Of a DNA stretch of 64,000 nt, positions 25,822 through 33,855 are shown piece by piece. Both the position numbers and the translations under genes were made by a program. How positions within the stretch are numbered: the first letter of the stretch is position 1; each line of letters starts with the position of its first letter. Location of the stretch: NCBI GenBank assembly GCA_963975575.1, contig CAXBHL010000002.1, positions 186,001 to 250,000 on the forward strand, written 5' to 3'. The stretch is from UBA6054 sp963975575 (GTDB lineage Bacteria > Planctomycetota > Phycisphaerae > Phycisphaerales > UBA1924). Below the pieces are notes generated by a model. That model had not been told where the DNA came from and searched no databases. It worked only from the letters and a program-made list of their open reading frames with translations.

Positions 25822-26034
25822 TCATTCGCACGCGCGTCGGGCGTCGTCGGCGGCGGTCTGGAGGCGTTCCATGGCCTCGAGGGCCTGCCGGGCCGCGGGG
25901 TCGATGGGGGCGAGGTGCTTGGTCTCGAAACGCCGGGCGGTCTGGTCGTCCCAGGCGTTGCGGCAGCGTTGCCATTCGCGTTTGAGGGCGCGGACCGCGT
26001 CGGTGAGCATGCCCCGGCCGCCGCCGAGGCTCAC
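25822..26034 (-). CDS. Small WXG100-like helical protein
   Basis: A 70-residue protein of two helices around W-D-D (CRNAWDDQTARRFETKHLAPI), a variant of the W-x-G turn followed by the spaced F-E-x-x-x-L pattern seen in small WXG100-related proteins. GTG at 26034 overlaps the preceding stop codon (GTGA). It lies 15 bases before the FtsK-like ATPase gene. It is probably a secreted subunit or chaperone of that system. The family assignment is inferred from pattern and context. Confidence 0.6.
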   Translation of the reverse strand: MSLGGGRGMLTDAVRALKREWQRCRNAWDDQTARRFETKHLAPIDPAARQALEAMERLQTAADDARRACE

Positions 26035-26588
26035 GGCGCGGTCTCCGCGGGCGGTTCGTCCGTGCTCGGGCCGGGCAGATCGGGGGGCGGCGGGGCGTGC
26101 GGGTCCTGGGCCTTGCGTTCGGCGGCGGTGTAGGCGTCGAGGGCGGCGATGGTGTGGTCGAGGTCGGCGACGGCCGCGGGCATGCCGGCGCGGAGGATGG
26201 AGGCCATCGGCTGGACGGCGGTGCGGTAGTTCTCGATTTCTTTCTCGAGGGTGCGGATCCAGCGGAGGGTGTCGGCGTGTTTCTGCTCGGCCTCGCGGAC
26301 GGCGAGCTTGGCCTTCTCGTAGGCCTTGCGTGCGTCGACGGAGGGGCGCGGGTCTTCGGAGGCGGTCTGCTGGATGAGCTTGGTGTTGGCCCGGACGGCG
26401 AGTTCTGAGCGGATGCGGATTTCGCGTTTCCAGTGGGGGAGTTTTTCGCGGCGGAGGATCTCGAGGACCTTGGTGGCGCTGCTGCCAACGTTGACCAGCG
26501 CGGCGCCGGCGTCCTCTCCGAAGCGGATGAGCGCGGGGCGGAAGGCGAGGAGTGCCTGGGTGTCGTGGACGCGTGCCTGTTCGGACAT
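26031..26588 (-). CDS. Coiled-coil protein of the WXG100/FtsK operon
   Basis: A 185-residue protein, mostly two long charged helices (residues about 10-75 and 80-160) such as KAYEKAKLAVREAEQKHADTLRWIRTLEKEIENYRT, with a Pro-rich acidic tail (residues about 165-185). There is no signal peptide or membrane segment. The ATG at 26588 is 5 bases after the WXG100-like stop codon, and the end overlaps the 70-residue gene by 4 bases, so all are translationally coupled. I do not recognise the family. The size and shape would suit a substrate or chaperone of a type VII-like system. Confidence 0.7.
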   Translation of the reverse strand: MSEQARVHDTQALLAFRPALIRFGEDAGAALVNVGSSATKVLEILRREKLPHWKREIRIRSELAVRANTKLIQQTASEDPRPSVDARKAYEKAKLAVREAEQKHADTLRWIRTLEKEIENYRTAVQPMASILRAGMPAAVADLDHTIAALDAYTAAERKAQDPHAPPPPDLPGPSTDEPPAETAP

Positions 26589-26593
26589 GGTGG

Positions 26594-26866
26594 TCAGCGC
26601 TGCCGGAGGTATTCCTCGAGCCGGTCGGCCTTGCGGAGGAGGAAGGGGACCTGCTCGTCGACGGCCTCGTTGAAGCGGGCGATCTGTCGGAGGGTCTGCT
26701 CGATCTCGTTCTGGAACTTGACGTGCTCCTGGTCGCGCCAGGTCTGGCCGAGGGCGGCCATCTGGGCGTTGACCTGGGCCATCTGCTGCGCGAGCCCGGC
26801 GCTGAAGCGTTTGAGGAGCTGGGCGAATCGGCGGATTTCTTCGGGGTCTGCGACGGCCTTGGCCAT
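26594..26866 (-). CDS. WXG100-like protein (EsxA type)
   Basis: A 90-residue helical-hairpin protein. The turn reads LGQTWRDQEHVKF (W-x-D in place of W-x-G), flanked by two helices of about 35 residues, matching the size and layout of WXG100 secreted proteins. GGGAGGAACC just before the ATG fixes the start. It is the first gene of the tight minus-strand operon that ends with the FtsK/SpoIIIE ATPase. It is probably an export substrate or structural partner of that ATPase. The C-terminus (RLEEYLRQR) has no classical YxxxD/E export tag. Confidence 0.72.
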   Translation of the reverse strand: MAKAVADPEEIRRFAQLLKRFSAGLAQQMAQVNAQMAALGQTWRDQEHVKFQNEIEQTLRQIARFNEAVDEQVPFLLRKADRLEEYLRQR

Positions 26867-26925
26867 GGTGGGTTCCTCCCGGGGCAGTGTACCGGAGCGT
26901 GGCCCGTCTGCCAGCTGGCGGTCGC

Positions 26926-28350
26926 CTATTCGGGCTGCGGTGGTCGATGGTTGCCCGGATCGGGTGCTGTTTCGGGCTTTGCCGGAGGCTTGCGCGGGGA
27001 TCGGGCGGCGATGAGATAGAGGATGCTGCCGACGGCGAGCATGGCGGCGGTCGCGAGCACGGAATCGATTCGCACGCTCAGGAGCAGGATGGTGCAGACC
27101 CCGACGGCCAGCAGCGGGATCGCGGGCCCGCCGGGCAGTCGGGGCCGATCATCCTTGTCCGGAGTCGCTGCGCGGACGCGGTGCATGGCGGCGATGCAGG
27201 TCAGGTAGATGAGCAGTCGTGTGAACACGCTGAGCACGGCGAGGTAGACGAAGCTGCCCGAGGCGGCCAGTGCGAGGGCAGCGAGTGCGTAGAAGAGCAC
27301 GGAGAACCACGGGGTCTCGTGGCGCGGGTGAAGGCGAGCGAACACCGAGGGCAGTTGGGCGTCGAGGGCGAGGCGGTAACTGATCCTTGAGGTCGAGAAC
27401 ATGGAGCCGAGCAGGTTGCCGCCGATGGACAGGACGATCGCGGCGACCACGATTGCCGCGCCGGTGCGGCCGAGGAGTGCCGCTCCCGCGTCGACGAGGG
27501 GGCGCTGGGATGATGCCAGTTCGGGGACGAGGCGCTGGGCGGCGAGTTGGATCAGGACGTAGAGGCCGGTGCACACGAGCAGCGCGAGGATCAGGGCGCG
27601 GGGCATGTCTCTTTGGGGATTTCGGGATTCTCCGGCGGGAACCAGGCCTGACTCGAAACCGACGTACGCATAGATCACGATGAGCACGGCCGCGGTGAGG
27701 TCCGTGCGTCCGGGCGGGTCGGCGATGGCGGTGAACGCGGCGGCGTCGACGCGGGTCAGGCCGATGATGGCGACGACCACGAGGGGGAGCAGTTTGAGCA
27801 GCGTGATCACCCCGAGCGTGCGGACGGCGCCGCGGGCGCCGGTGATGTTGAGCCAGGCCATCGCGGCGCAGCAGGCCAGCATCAGGCCGAAGCGGGTGAT
27901 CGGCCCTTGTGTCTGCGGCCAGAAGAAAGCGAGCGAGGTGACGAGCAGGTTGAGGTTGGCGGCGAACGCGGTGAGGCGGGCGATGTAGAAGGCCCATCCG
28001 ATCTGGAACCCGGCGAACGGGCCGAAGGCGGTGCGGGTGTAGAGGACGGGCCCGCCGGTTCCGGCGACGGAGGCGGAGAGCTGGACGAAGCAGAGCATGA
28101 TCGGGGTGATGAGCAGGCCGCAGAGGACGAAGACCCACGGGCTGAAATCCCCGGCGAGTCTCTGGGCGGCGGCTGGCGTGCCGAAGATGCCCGCGCCGAT
28201 CATGCCGTTGATGACGAGGAACCAGACGCCGGCGAGGCCGAGCTTTCGTGTCAGTGGCTCGGGGCGTGGTTCGCGGAATGATGGTGGGGAAGTGGCCGGT
28301 CCGTTCGGCGGCCCGGGCATGCTCGGCGGGTGCGGCGGGCTGGGGGGCAT
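26926..28350 (-). CDS. APC-superfamily amino-acid permease
   Basis: A 474-residue inner-membrane transporter with about twelve hydrophobic helices. Helix 1 carries the APC signature around residues 37-60 (LAGVWFLVINGMIGAGIFGTPA), and helix 6 reads LIVIYAYVGFESGLVPAGE. The Pro-rich N-terminus (first 30 residues) is cytoplasmic and the C-terminus is charged. Substrate specificity cannot be read from the sequence; neutral or cationic amino acids are likely. It is 59 bases upstream of the WXG100-like gene on the same strand, so read-through is possible, but the function looks unrelated. Confidence 0.87.
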   Translation of the reverse strand: MPPSPPHPPSMPGPPNGPATSPPSFREPRPEPLTRKLGLAGVWFLVINGMIGAGIFGTPAAAQRLAGDFSPWVFVLCGLLITPIMLCFVQLSASVAGTGGPVLYTRTAFGPFAGFQIGWAFYIARLTAFAANLNLLVTSLAFFWPQTQGPITRFGLMLACCAAMAWLNITGARGAVRTLGVITLLKLLPLVVVAIIGLTRVDAAAFTAIADPPGRTDLTAAVLIVIYAYVGFESGLVPAGESRNPQRDMPRALILALLVCTGLYVLIQLAAQRLVPELASSQRPLVDAGAALLGRTGAAIVVAAIVLSIGGNLLGSMFSTSRISYRLALDAQLPSVFARLHPRHETPWFSVLFYALAALALAASGSFVYLAVLSVFTRLLIYLTCIAAMHRVRAATPDKDDRPRLPGGPAIPLLAVGVCTILLLSVRIDSVLATAAMLAVGSILYLIAARSPRKPPAKPETAPDPGNHRPPQPE

Positions 28351-28479
28351 CGTGCGGACTCCCGGGCAGGGATCGGGCCGCGGGCGGCCGTCCGAGAGGC
28401 TGGCGGCGGGCTGGATCCGAGCCTAACCGAACCGAGGCCGCCACGGGGTGCGAGGCGTGGCGCGGGGGGGGTAGAAGAC

Positions 28480-28508
28480 TTGAACGCCGAGGGGGTCGAG
28501 CCTAGCAT
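28480..28508 (+). promoter_or_regulatory. Promoter of the initiator tRNA gene
   Basis: TTGAAC (28480-28485) and TAGCAT (28503-28508) are separated by exactly 17 bases. The predicted start near 28515 gives a leader of about five bases before the tRNA. Confidence 0.55.
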
Positions 28509-28519
28509 CCTGTCCTGAT

Positions 28520-28593
<74 letters not shown>

Positions 28594-28598
28594 TTACC

Positions 28599-28624
28599 GA
28601 GCCGGTTGCAAACGCAACTGGCTC
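28599..28624. repeat. Hairpin directly behind the tRNA
   Basis: GAGCCGGTTGC and GCAACTGGCTC pair over 11 positions (one G-T wobble) around an AAAC loop. No T-tract follows, and a separate terminator comes 16 bases later. It may be part of an attachment site or a 3' processing signal. Confidence 0.4.
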
Positions 28625-28639
28625 ACCGGTTCACGACTG

Positions 28640-28674
28640 ACGCCGCCGAGAGACCTCGGCGGCGTTGTCCTTTT
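28640..28674 (+). terminator. Terminator downstream of the tRNA
   Basis: ACGCCGCCGAG and CTCGGCGGCGT form an 11-bp perfect stem around AGAC, followed by TGTCCTTTT. It probably ends the tRNA transcript. Confidence 0.7.
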
Positions 28675-29003
28675 CAGGGCCAGTCTCCGCAAGGGTTTAG
28701 AGCGAGGGTCAGCCCGCGGCTGGGTCTCCGCTCGACCGCGGGTCATAACCGTGCTTGGAGCGTCGCCGGCCGAGCGGGGCGTTCTGGCCGCCAAAGTCTC
28801 TGCGTCTCTGGTTTGGGCGGGTGCCGGGGTTAACGGCTCTTCGTCTCTGCTAGGCGGTCCGCAAGGGCCTGTTTCGGACCCGAGGCTGAGCATGATCCTG
28901 ATCGTTGGATGGACCGGCGGTGAAGTCTCTGCGCACCCCTTGGGCGCACGGCATAGGTGACACCAGGGCGGCGTCTTGAGCACGCGGCCCATGAGGTCCC
29001 GCG
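28675..29003. other. Gene-free left end of the integrative element
   Basis: No convincing gene is seen on either strand. Composition is mixed compared with the flanks. The left attachment junction of the element probably lies here or at the tRNA end. The ribosome site for the gene at 29004 (GAGG) is at its right edge. Confidence 0.4.
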
Positions 29004-29228
29004 ATGCCCAAGCACTACGCCGACACGACGCGCAATCCAGACACGATGACGGCCAACGAGCGTCGCGACGAGGTCGCGGGCATTCTCGCCCGTGGGCTGG
29101 TTCGGGCGCTCGAGGCGAAGCACGCGGCCGATATCGGCGATCGCGAGAACCTCGACGAAGACGGCGAGACAGGCCTTGAACTGCCGGGCGATCAAGGGCT
29201 CAGTGTGGCTCCGCGGTCCGCCGGTTAA
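29004..29228 (+). CDS. Small recombinase-associated protein
   Basis: A 74-residue protein. The central helix (TANERRDEVAGILARGLVRAL) matches, from memory, small unnamed proteins that recur just upstream of large serine recombinases in planctomycete and proteobacterial elements. The rest is acidic and probably unstructured. It lies 38 bases before the DUF2924 gene. The start at 29004 has a weak GAGG site; an internal ATG at 29046 is possible. It may be a recombination directionality or regulatory factor, but nothing in the sequence proves that. Confidence 0.6.
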   Translation: MPKHYADTTRNPDTMTANERRDEVAGILARGLVRALEAKHAADIGDRENLDEDGETGLELPGDQGLSVAPRSAG

Positions 29229-29266
29229 GGGCCGCGTCTCCGATGTCCCCGGTACGAGGAGCCGCG

Positions 29267-29788
29267 ATGACGAAGACGGCAGAGGCGAAGGTGCAGAAAG
29301 AGCTCGACGCGCTCGAGCACATGACGACGGCGGAGCTCGTCGAGAAGTACAAGGAGCTGCACGGGCATGTGTGCAGGACCAGGCACCGTCAGTACCTGAT
29401 CCGGAAGGTCGCTTGGCGCATCCAGGCGAATGCGATGGGTGGCCTGAGCGAGCGGGCCAGGAAGCGTGCCGAGGAACTGGCCAACGACGCCGACGTGCGG
29501 GTCATGGCGCCGAAGACGGTCCTGGGGCCGAACGAAGGACCCGGGCACATCGTCGCGGCGACCGTCCGCCACGAGCAACGCCGCGACCCGAGGCTCCCGT
29601 CGCCGGGCACTGCGATCATCCGGCAGTACAAGGGGCGGACGATCCGCGTGATCGTCCTCGATGACGGCGAGGGGTTCGAGTGGGAAGGCGAGCGGTATCG
29701 CACGCTGACCGCGATCGCGAGGAAGGTCACCGGCGGGCACATCAACGGCTTTCGGTTCTTCCGGCTCACGAAGGAGGTCTGCTCATGA
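29267..29788 (+). CDS. DUF2924-type recombinase-associated protein
   Basis: A 173-residue protein typical of DUF2924: an N-terminal helical part (LDALEHMTTAELVEKYKELHGHV, then RQYLIRKVAWRIQANAMGGLSERARKRAEEL) and a C-terminal beta-rich part (GTAIIRQYKGRTIRVIVLDDGEGFEWEGERYRTLTAIARKVTGGHINGFRFF). The latter resembles the small DNA-binding fold seen with phage recombinases. GAGGAG precedes the ATG. The stop overlaps the recombinase start (ATGA). The family consistently neighbours serine recombinases; the biochemical role is unknown. Confidence 0.8.
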   Translation: MTKTAEAKVQKELDALEHMTTAELVEKYKELHGHVCRTRHRQYLIRKVAWRIQANAMGGLSERARKRAEELANDADVRVMAPKTVLGPNEGPGHIVAATVRHEQRRDPRLPSPGTAIIRQYKGRTIRVIVLDDGEGFEWEGERYRTLTAIARKVTGGHINGFRFFRLTKEVCS

Positions 29789-31377
29789 GGGCCGTCCGTA
29801 AGCGAGACCGCGAGGACCCGAAGACCGCTCCGAAAGCCACGATGCGTTGCGCGGTCTACACTCGTAAGAGCAGCGACGAAGGGCTGGACCAAGAGTTCAA
29901 CTCGCTCGACGCACAAAGGGACGCGGCCGAGGCGTTCATCATGAGCCAGCGGGCCGAGGGCTGGGCGTGCCTGCCGGACCGGTACGACGACGGCGGATTC
30001 TCAGGCGGCTCCATGGATCGACCGGCGCTGGACCACCTGCTCCGAGACATCGAGGCCGGCCGCATCGACTGCGTCGTCGTCTACAAGGTCGACCGGCTGA
30101 GCCGGTCGCTCATGGACTTCGCCCGGATCATGCAGCTGTTCGAGCAGCACGGGGTCTCGTTCGTCTCGGTCACCCAGCAGTTCAATACGACGAGCTCGAT
30201 GGGACGCCTGACGCTCAACATCCTGCTTTCGTTCGCCCAGTTCGAGCGGGAGATCATCGGGGAACGCATCCGGGACAAGATCGCGGCCCAGAAGCGCAAG
30301 GGGAAATGGGCCGGCGGCGTTCCCGTGCTCGGCTACGACGTCGACCGGTCGGGCCCGAGCCCGCGGCTGGTGGTCAACGCGGCCGAGGCCGCCCGGGTCG
30401 TGGCGATGTTCGAGCTGTACGCCGAGATCCAGGCGCTCCACCCGGTCGTCCGCGAGCTGAAGCGACGCAAGTGGTGCAACAAGCGGCGGGTGACGAAGAA
30501 GGACCGCGTCATCGGCGGGACGCCCTTCAACGCGTCGACTCTGTACACCCACCTCACGAACCCGGTGTACATCGGAAAGATCGTCCACAAGGCCGAGGTC
30601 TACAACGGCGAACATGAGGCGATCGTGCCGCGGGAGCTGTTCGACCGGGTCAACGAGATCCTGAAGTACAACGGGCGGACCGGAGGCGCCGAAGTGCGGA
30701 ACAAGTACGGCGCCCTGCTCCGCGGCCTGCTGCGCTGCAAGGCGTGCGGGTATGCCATGAGCCACACGTTCGCGCGGGGGCAGGGCCGGAGGACGTACCA
30801 CCGCTACTACCGCTGCATCGAAGCGATTAAGAGCGGAGCGGTCCATTGCCCTTCCAAGACACTCCCGGCGCTCGAGATCGAGCGGGTCGTGGTCGAGGAG
30901 GTCCGGAGGCTCGCCGAGGACCGGGACCTGCTGAAGCGGGTCCTGGTGGACGCCGAGCGCCTCGTTGCCGGCGAGCTCGGCGAACTGCGGAAGGAGCGGA
31001 GTAGCCTCACCCGGGACCTAGAACGGCACCACGCGGAGCTGGGCCGACTCGCGCAGAGCGGGTTCGCCTCCGCCGACATCGCCCTCCGAGTCGCCGACCT
31101 GAACGAGCGGATCGCCCAGGGTGAGACCCGGATTCAGGAGCTGAACGCTCGCTCGGTCGAACTGGAACGGCAGGTGATCGACCCGGACGAGGCGGCTGAG
31201 GTCTTCGCTGGGTTCGACGCGGTGTGGTCGAACCTGATCCCGAGAGAGCAGGCACGGTTGTTGAAGCTGCTGATCGAGGTCGTCCACTACGACGCCGCCA
31301 ACTCGAGCATCGAGGTGACCTTCCGGCCATCCAGCATCCGGGCGTTCATGGATCGCGTGAAGACGGAGGCCGCATGA
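29785..31377 (+). CDS. Large serine recombinase (integrase)
   Basis: A 530-residue site-specific recombinase. Residues about 20-170 are the resolvase domain with the catalytic Ser in YTRKSSDEG (S29) and the Arg-containing VYKVDRLSRSLMDFARIM. Residues about 195-300 are the recombinase domain. A zinc ribbon follows (CKACGYAMSH...YYRCIEAIKSGAVHC). Residues about 400-480 are the coiled-coil arm that controls integration versus excision. AAGGAGG 8 bases before the ATG is a strong ribosome site. It presumably integrates the element. It is coupled to the DUF2924 gene and overlaps the next gene by 4 bases. Confidence 0.93.
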   Translation: MRAVRKRDREDPKTAPKATMRCAVYTRKSSDEGLDQEFNSLDAQRDAAEAFIMSQRAEGWACLPDRYDDGGFSGGSMDRPALDHLLRDIEAGRIDCVVVYKVDRLSRSLMDFARIMQLFEQHGVSFVSVTQQFNTTSSMGRLTLNILLSFAQFEREIIGERIRDKIAAQKRKGKWAGGVPVLGYDVDRSGPSPRLVVNAAEAARVVAMFELYAEIQALHPVVRELKRRKWCNKRRVTKKDRVIGGTPFNASTLYTHLTNPVYIGKIVHKAEVYNGEHEAIVPRELFDRVNEILKYNGRTGGAEVRNKYGALLRGLLRCKACGYAMSHTFARGQGRRTYHRYYRCIEAIKSGAVHCPSKTLPALEIERVVVEEVRRLAEDRDLLKRVLVDAERLVAGELGELRKERSSLTRDLERHHAELGRLAQSGFASADIALRVADLNERIAQGETRIQELNARSVELERQVIDPDEAAEVFAGFDAVWSNLIPREQARLLKLLIEVVHYDAANSSIEVTFRPSSIRAFMDRVKTEAA

Positions 31378-31784
31378 CCACGGTGACGAGAGCGATTCAC
31401 TTTGAGATCAAGGCCCGCCGTAAGAGGATCGTGGACGGCCCGGGGCCGTCAGCAGAGGCGGCCCCACTCCCGGGACGGGTGCCCCGGGTCGCGAAGCTCA
31501 TGGCCCTGGCCATCCGGTTCGACAAGCTGATCGCAGACGGCATCGTGGCGAACCAGTCGGAGTTGGCTCATCTCGCGCAAGTCACCCAGCCGCGGATGAC
31601 GCAGATCATGAACCTGCTGCACCTGGCACCGGACATTCAGGAGGAGATCCTGTTCCTGCCGCCAGTCGACATAGGGAGGGATGCAGTGACGGAAAGGGAT
31701 CTTCGTCACATCACACGGCTGATCGCCTGGGAACAGCAGAGACGCTTCTGGGACAGACTGACTCGACTAGTAATCCCTAGATAA
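31374..31784 (+). CDS. HTH protein following the recombinase
   Basis: A 136-residue protein. The central part (NQSELAHLAQVTQPRMTQIMNLLHLAPDIQEEILFLPP) is a helix-turn-helix of the ParB/KorB-like type. The N-terminus is basic, and the C-terminus is helical and Arg-rich. ATGA overlap with the recombinase stop indicates coupled translation. Proteins of this type follow serine recombinases in many elements, possibly as an accessory or excision control factor. Its last 8 bases overlap the end of brxL on the other strand, so this is the exact right edge of the recombinase module. Confidence 0.75.
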   Translation: MTTVTRAIHFEIKARRKRIVDGPGPSAEAAPLPGRVPRVAKLMALAIRFDKLIADGIVANQSELAHLAQVTQPRMTQIMNLLHLAPDIQEEILFLPPVDIGRDAVTERDLRHITRLIAWEQQRRFWDRLTRLVIPR

Positions 31785-33840
31785 TGTTCATCGCCTTCGA
31801 TGCGGCCGCCTTCGGGTCCCCGTAAAACACGGGATCGACGTGCTCCATGATGTCAGCACTTACCTCCAGGAATTGCCTCTTGTTTTCGATGGGGATGATT
31901 GCTCGGCGAGCGCCGTTGTCCATGCCAATCTGTAGCGGTTCCGTGAGCGTACGAGCAGGCTTGATGTTCCCCTGAATGCTCATGTCGCCAAGAATGAGCG
32001 TCGCTGCGGTCACCGGGCTCTTACGCATCGCCGACAACGCCGCGACGAAGAATGCTACGCCAATCTCCCCGCCTACTCGGTTGTTGAGCAGATCAATCAC
32101 CTCAACGTGCAGATCGGATACATCTAGCTCTCTACCGAATCCAAGCTCGGCCCTCTTCGACTGCATGTAGCCGAATGCCCTTGTCACCGACTCTTTGAGC
32201 GAGCCACTGAGCCCGCCAGCGGTACGGAGCTTGCCTGTTCCGTGTGAGCACGTGACTTCGATACGGAAGAGGCCAGCATTCCCGTCGCTGCCCACAGACG
32301 ATGCGTAAACGCATCCCGGTGCCTGTGGATCGGAAGAGATCATGTCCCGGCCGCCCTGCTCCGGAACACCGACGAACCTCTCTTCACCCGATTCCTTTAG
32401 CTGATAACTGAAGGATGTCTGATGGTACTCGTGTGGTGCCATCTTCTTGAGCTGCTCTTTAACCCGACGGCGCCCTTCCACCGCGAACTCGACGATCTCC
32501 TCGAGATCCTCTCGCCCGATTGCGCCATGCGGATGCAGGATCTTGATCAGCCCAGACACAGTTCGACGGACAGCTTTGCGATCACGAGCGTTCAGGTGGC
32601 TTCCCAGCTCGAAGTACTGATCAAGAGCTTCCGTGTAATTGTACTTCCGCAAAGTCCGAAGGGCTTCGGCGAAGTAGTCCACGACAAAACCGTAGTGATC
32701 CGTGAACAGATCGTTTCGCATCTTCGGGACCTCCCATCCTGGGAGGTAGAAGTGGATTCGATCGAGAAAGGCCTTGTCATTCCTGATGACTTCAGGCATC
32801 GGCTCGAACAAATGGCCCGACTGCACCATGACGTCCACTGGCTGATTCGTGTTGCCAAACATCGCGATGCTGGCTTCGCCCGAATCCGCTTCCTTGCCGC
32901 GCTGGAATGTACCCGATTCGCAATAGGTTTTGAGTGTGGTCACGACCTCTTTGGGCATCTTCTCGAGGTCGGCGACTTCGTCAAACGCTACCGCGTCCCA
33001 GATCGTCACCATGCCTTTTGAGCGACCGCTCATGTGGCCAAACATGTTTGCGACTGTTGTCGGGCCTGTCAGCAGTGCCCCGTAAGGGGAAATCTCCTGC
33101 ACCGCGTAACTCTTGCCGGTTCCGCGCGGGCCAAGCTCAATCAGATTGAAGTTTCGTTCGGCCAATGGAATCATGCGGACGCAGAACAGTAGCTTCAACC
33201 GCCTATCCATACCCGTGGGCTCATAACCCATCGTCCGAATGACGACATCCAGCCACTCGTCTGTAGTGAACTCGGCGCGGAGGGATCGGTAGGAGTCGAT
33301 GTCAAAGGTCGCGATCTGGATTGGCTGCATCCGCTCAATCCAGAATGGGTGCTTACCCTTGCTCTCCTCGTCGTACTCGAACTTCATGTCGATTTGGGCC
33401 CAGATGCCTCCCGTCAGAAGTCGCTGGTAGTCGCGGATGTACTGAGTCGGGATATGGACAAAGCGATCACCAAAATTGACACACTCGGCCCAGTACTCTG
33501 AATCAACCAGGCGAACCTTGACCTTGTCGAGGAAAGTGTGTGTACCGTCTTCTTTAACTCGGCTTTGTGCACGTATGGCCTCGTCGGCACGGATGTAGTT
33601 GTCTGCCAGGGTCTGATTCACCACCTCAAGACCCATTTGGATCGCGGCGTTGTCCGAAGAGGCGCAATACTTCCCAAGAAGAAACTCAAGCACAAAGACC
33701 GGAACATTGGCCCCAACCTTCACCTTGCGGACAAGGTCCTTCCGCACGACCTTGCCATCAAATACACGGCAGAGCTTGTCGTCGAGGGCGTCACGCTGAG
33801 GATGCTCGGCAGTTTGGCTGATGTCGTGGGTCTGGCTCAT
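31777..33840 (-). CDS. brxL: BREX protein BrxL (Lon-like, AAA+)
   Basis: A 687-residue protein and last gene of the BREX operon. The N-terminal third is the BrxL-specific DNA-binding region. The AAA+ core has Walker A LGPRGTGKSYA near residue 250 and Walker B-like VAFDEVADLE. The C-terminal Lon-like domain spans about 500-687. At the expected Lon catalytic positions the sequence reads GGEIGVAFF rather than P-x-S-A-G, and TEPLQ rather than the Lys-containing LKEK, so peptidase activity is doubtful. It is required for defence in type 1 BREX systems. GAGGAC lies before the ATG, 15 bases after pglZ. Confidence 0.92.
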   Translation of the reverse strand: MSQTHDISQTAEHPQRDALDDKLCRVFDGKVVRKDLVRKVKVGANVPVFVLEFLLGKYCASSDNAAIQMGLEVVNQTLADNYIRADEAIRAQSRVKEDGTHTFLDKVKVRLVDSEYWAECVNFGDRFVHIPTQYIRDYQRLLTGGIWAQIDMKFEYDEESKGKHPFWIERMQPIQIATFDIDSYRSLRAEFTTDEWLDVVIRTMGYEPTGMDRRLKLLFCVRMIPLAERNFNLIELGPRGTGKSYAVQEISPYGALLTGPTTVANMFGHMSGRSKGMVTIWDAVAFDEVADLEKMPKEVVTTLKTYCESGTFQRGKEADSGEASIAMFGNTNQPVDVMVQSGHLFEPMPEVIRNDKAFLDRIHFYLPGWEVPKMRNDLFTDHYGFVVDYFAEALRTLRKYNYTEALDQYFELGSHLNARDRKAVRRTVSGLIKILHPHGAIGREDLEEIVEFAVEGRRRVKEQLKKMAPHEYHQTSFSYQLKESGEERFVGVPEQGGRDMISSDPQAPGCVYASSVGSDGNAGLFRIEVTCSHGTGKLRTAGGLSGSLKESVTRAFGYMQSKRAELGFGRELDVSDLHVEVIDLLNNRVGGEIGVAFFVAALSAMRKSPVTAATLILGDMSIQGNIKPARTLTEPLQIGMDNGARRAIIPIENKRQFLEVSADIMEHVDPVFYGDPKAAASKAMNII

Positions 33841-33855
33841 CCGGACGTGTCCTCG

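Noticed and set aside
22040..26488. A very long second open frame on the minus strand overlapping the FtsK-like ATPase gene, plus a long plus-strand frame at 22561-26133.
   Set aside because: Both are Arg/Pro- or Gly-rich by-products of high G+C at third codon positions; the ATPase frame has clear Walker motifs and the others have none.
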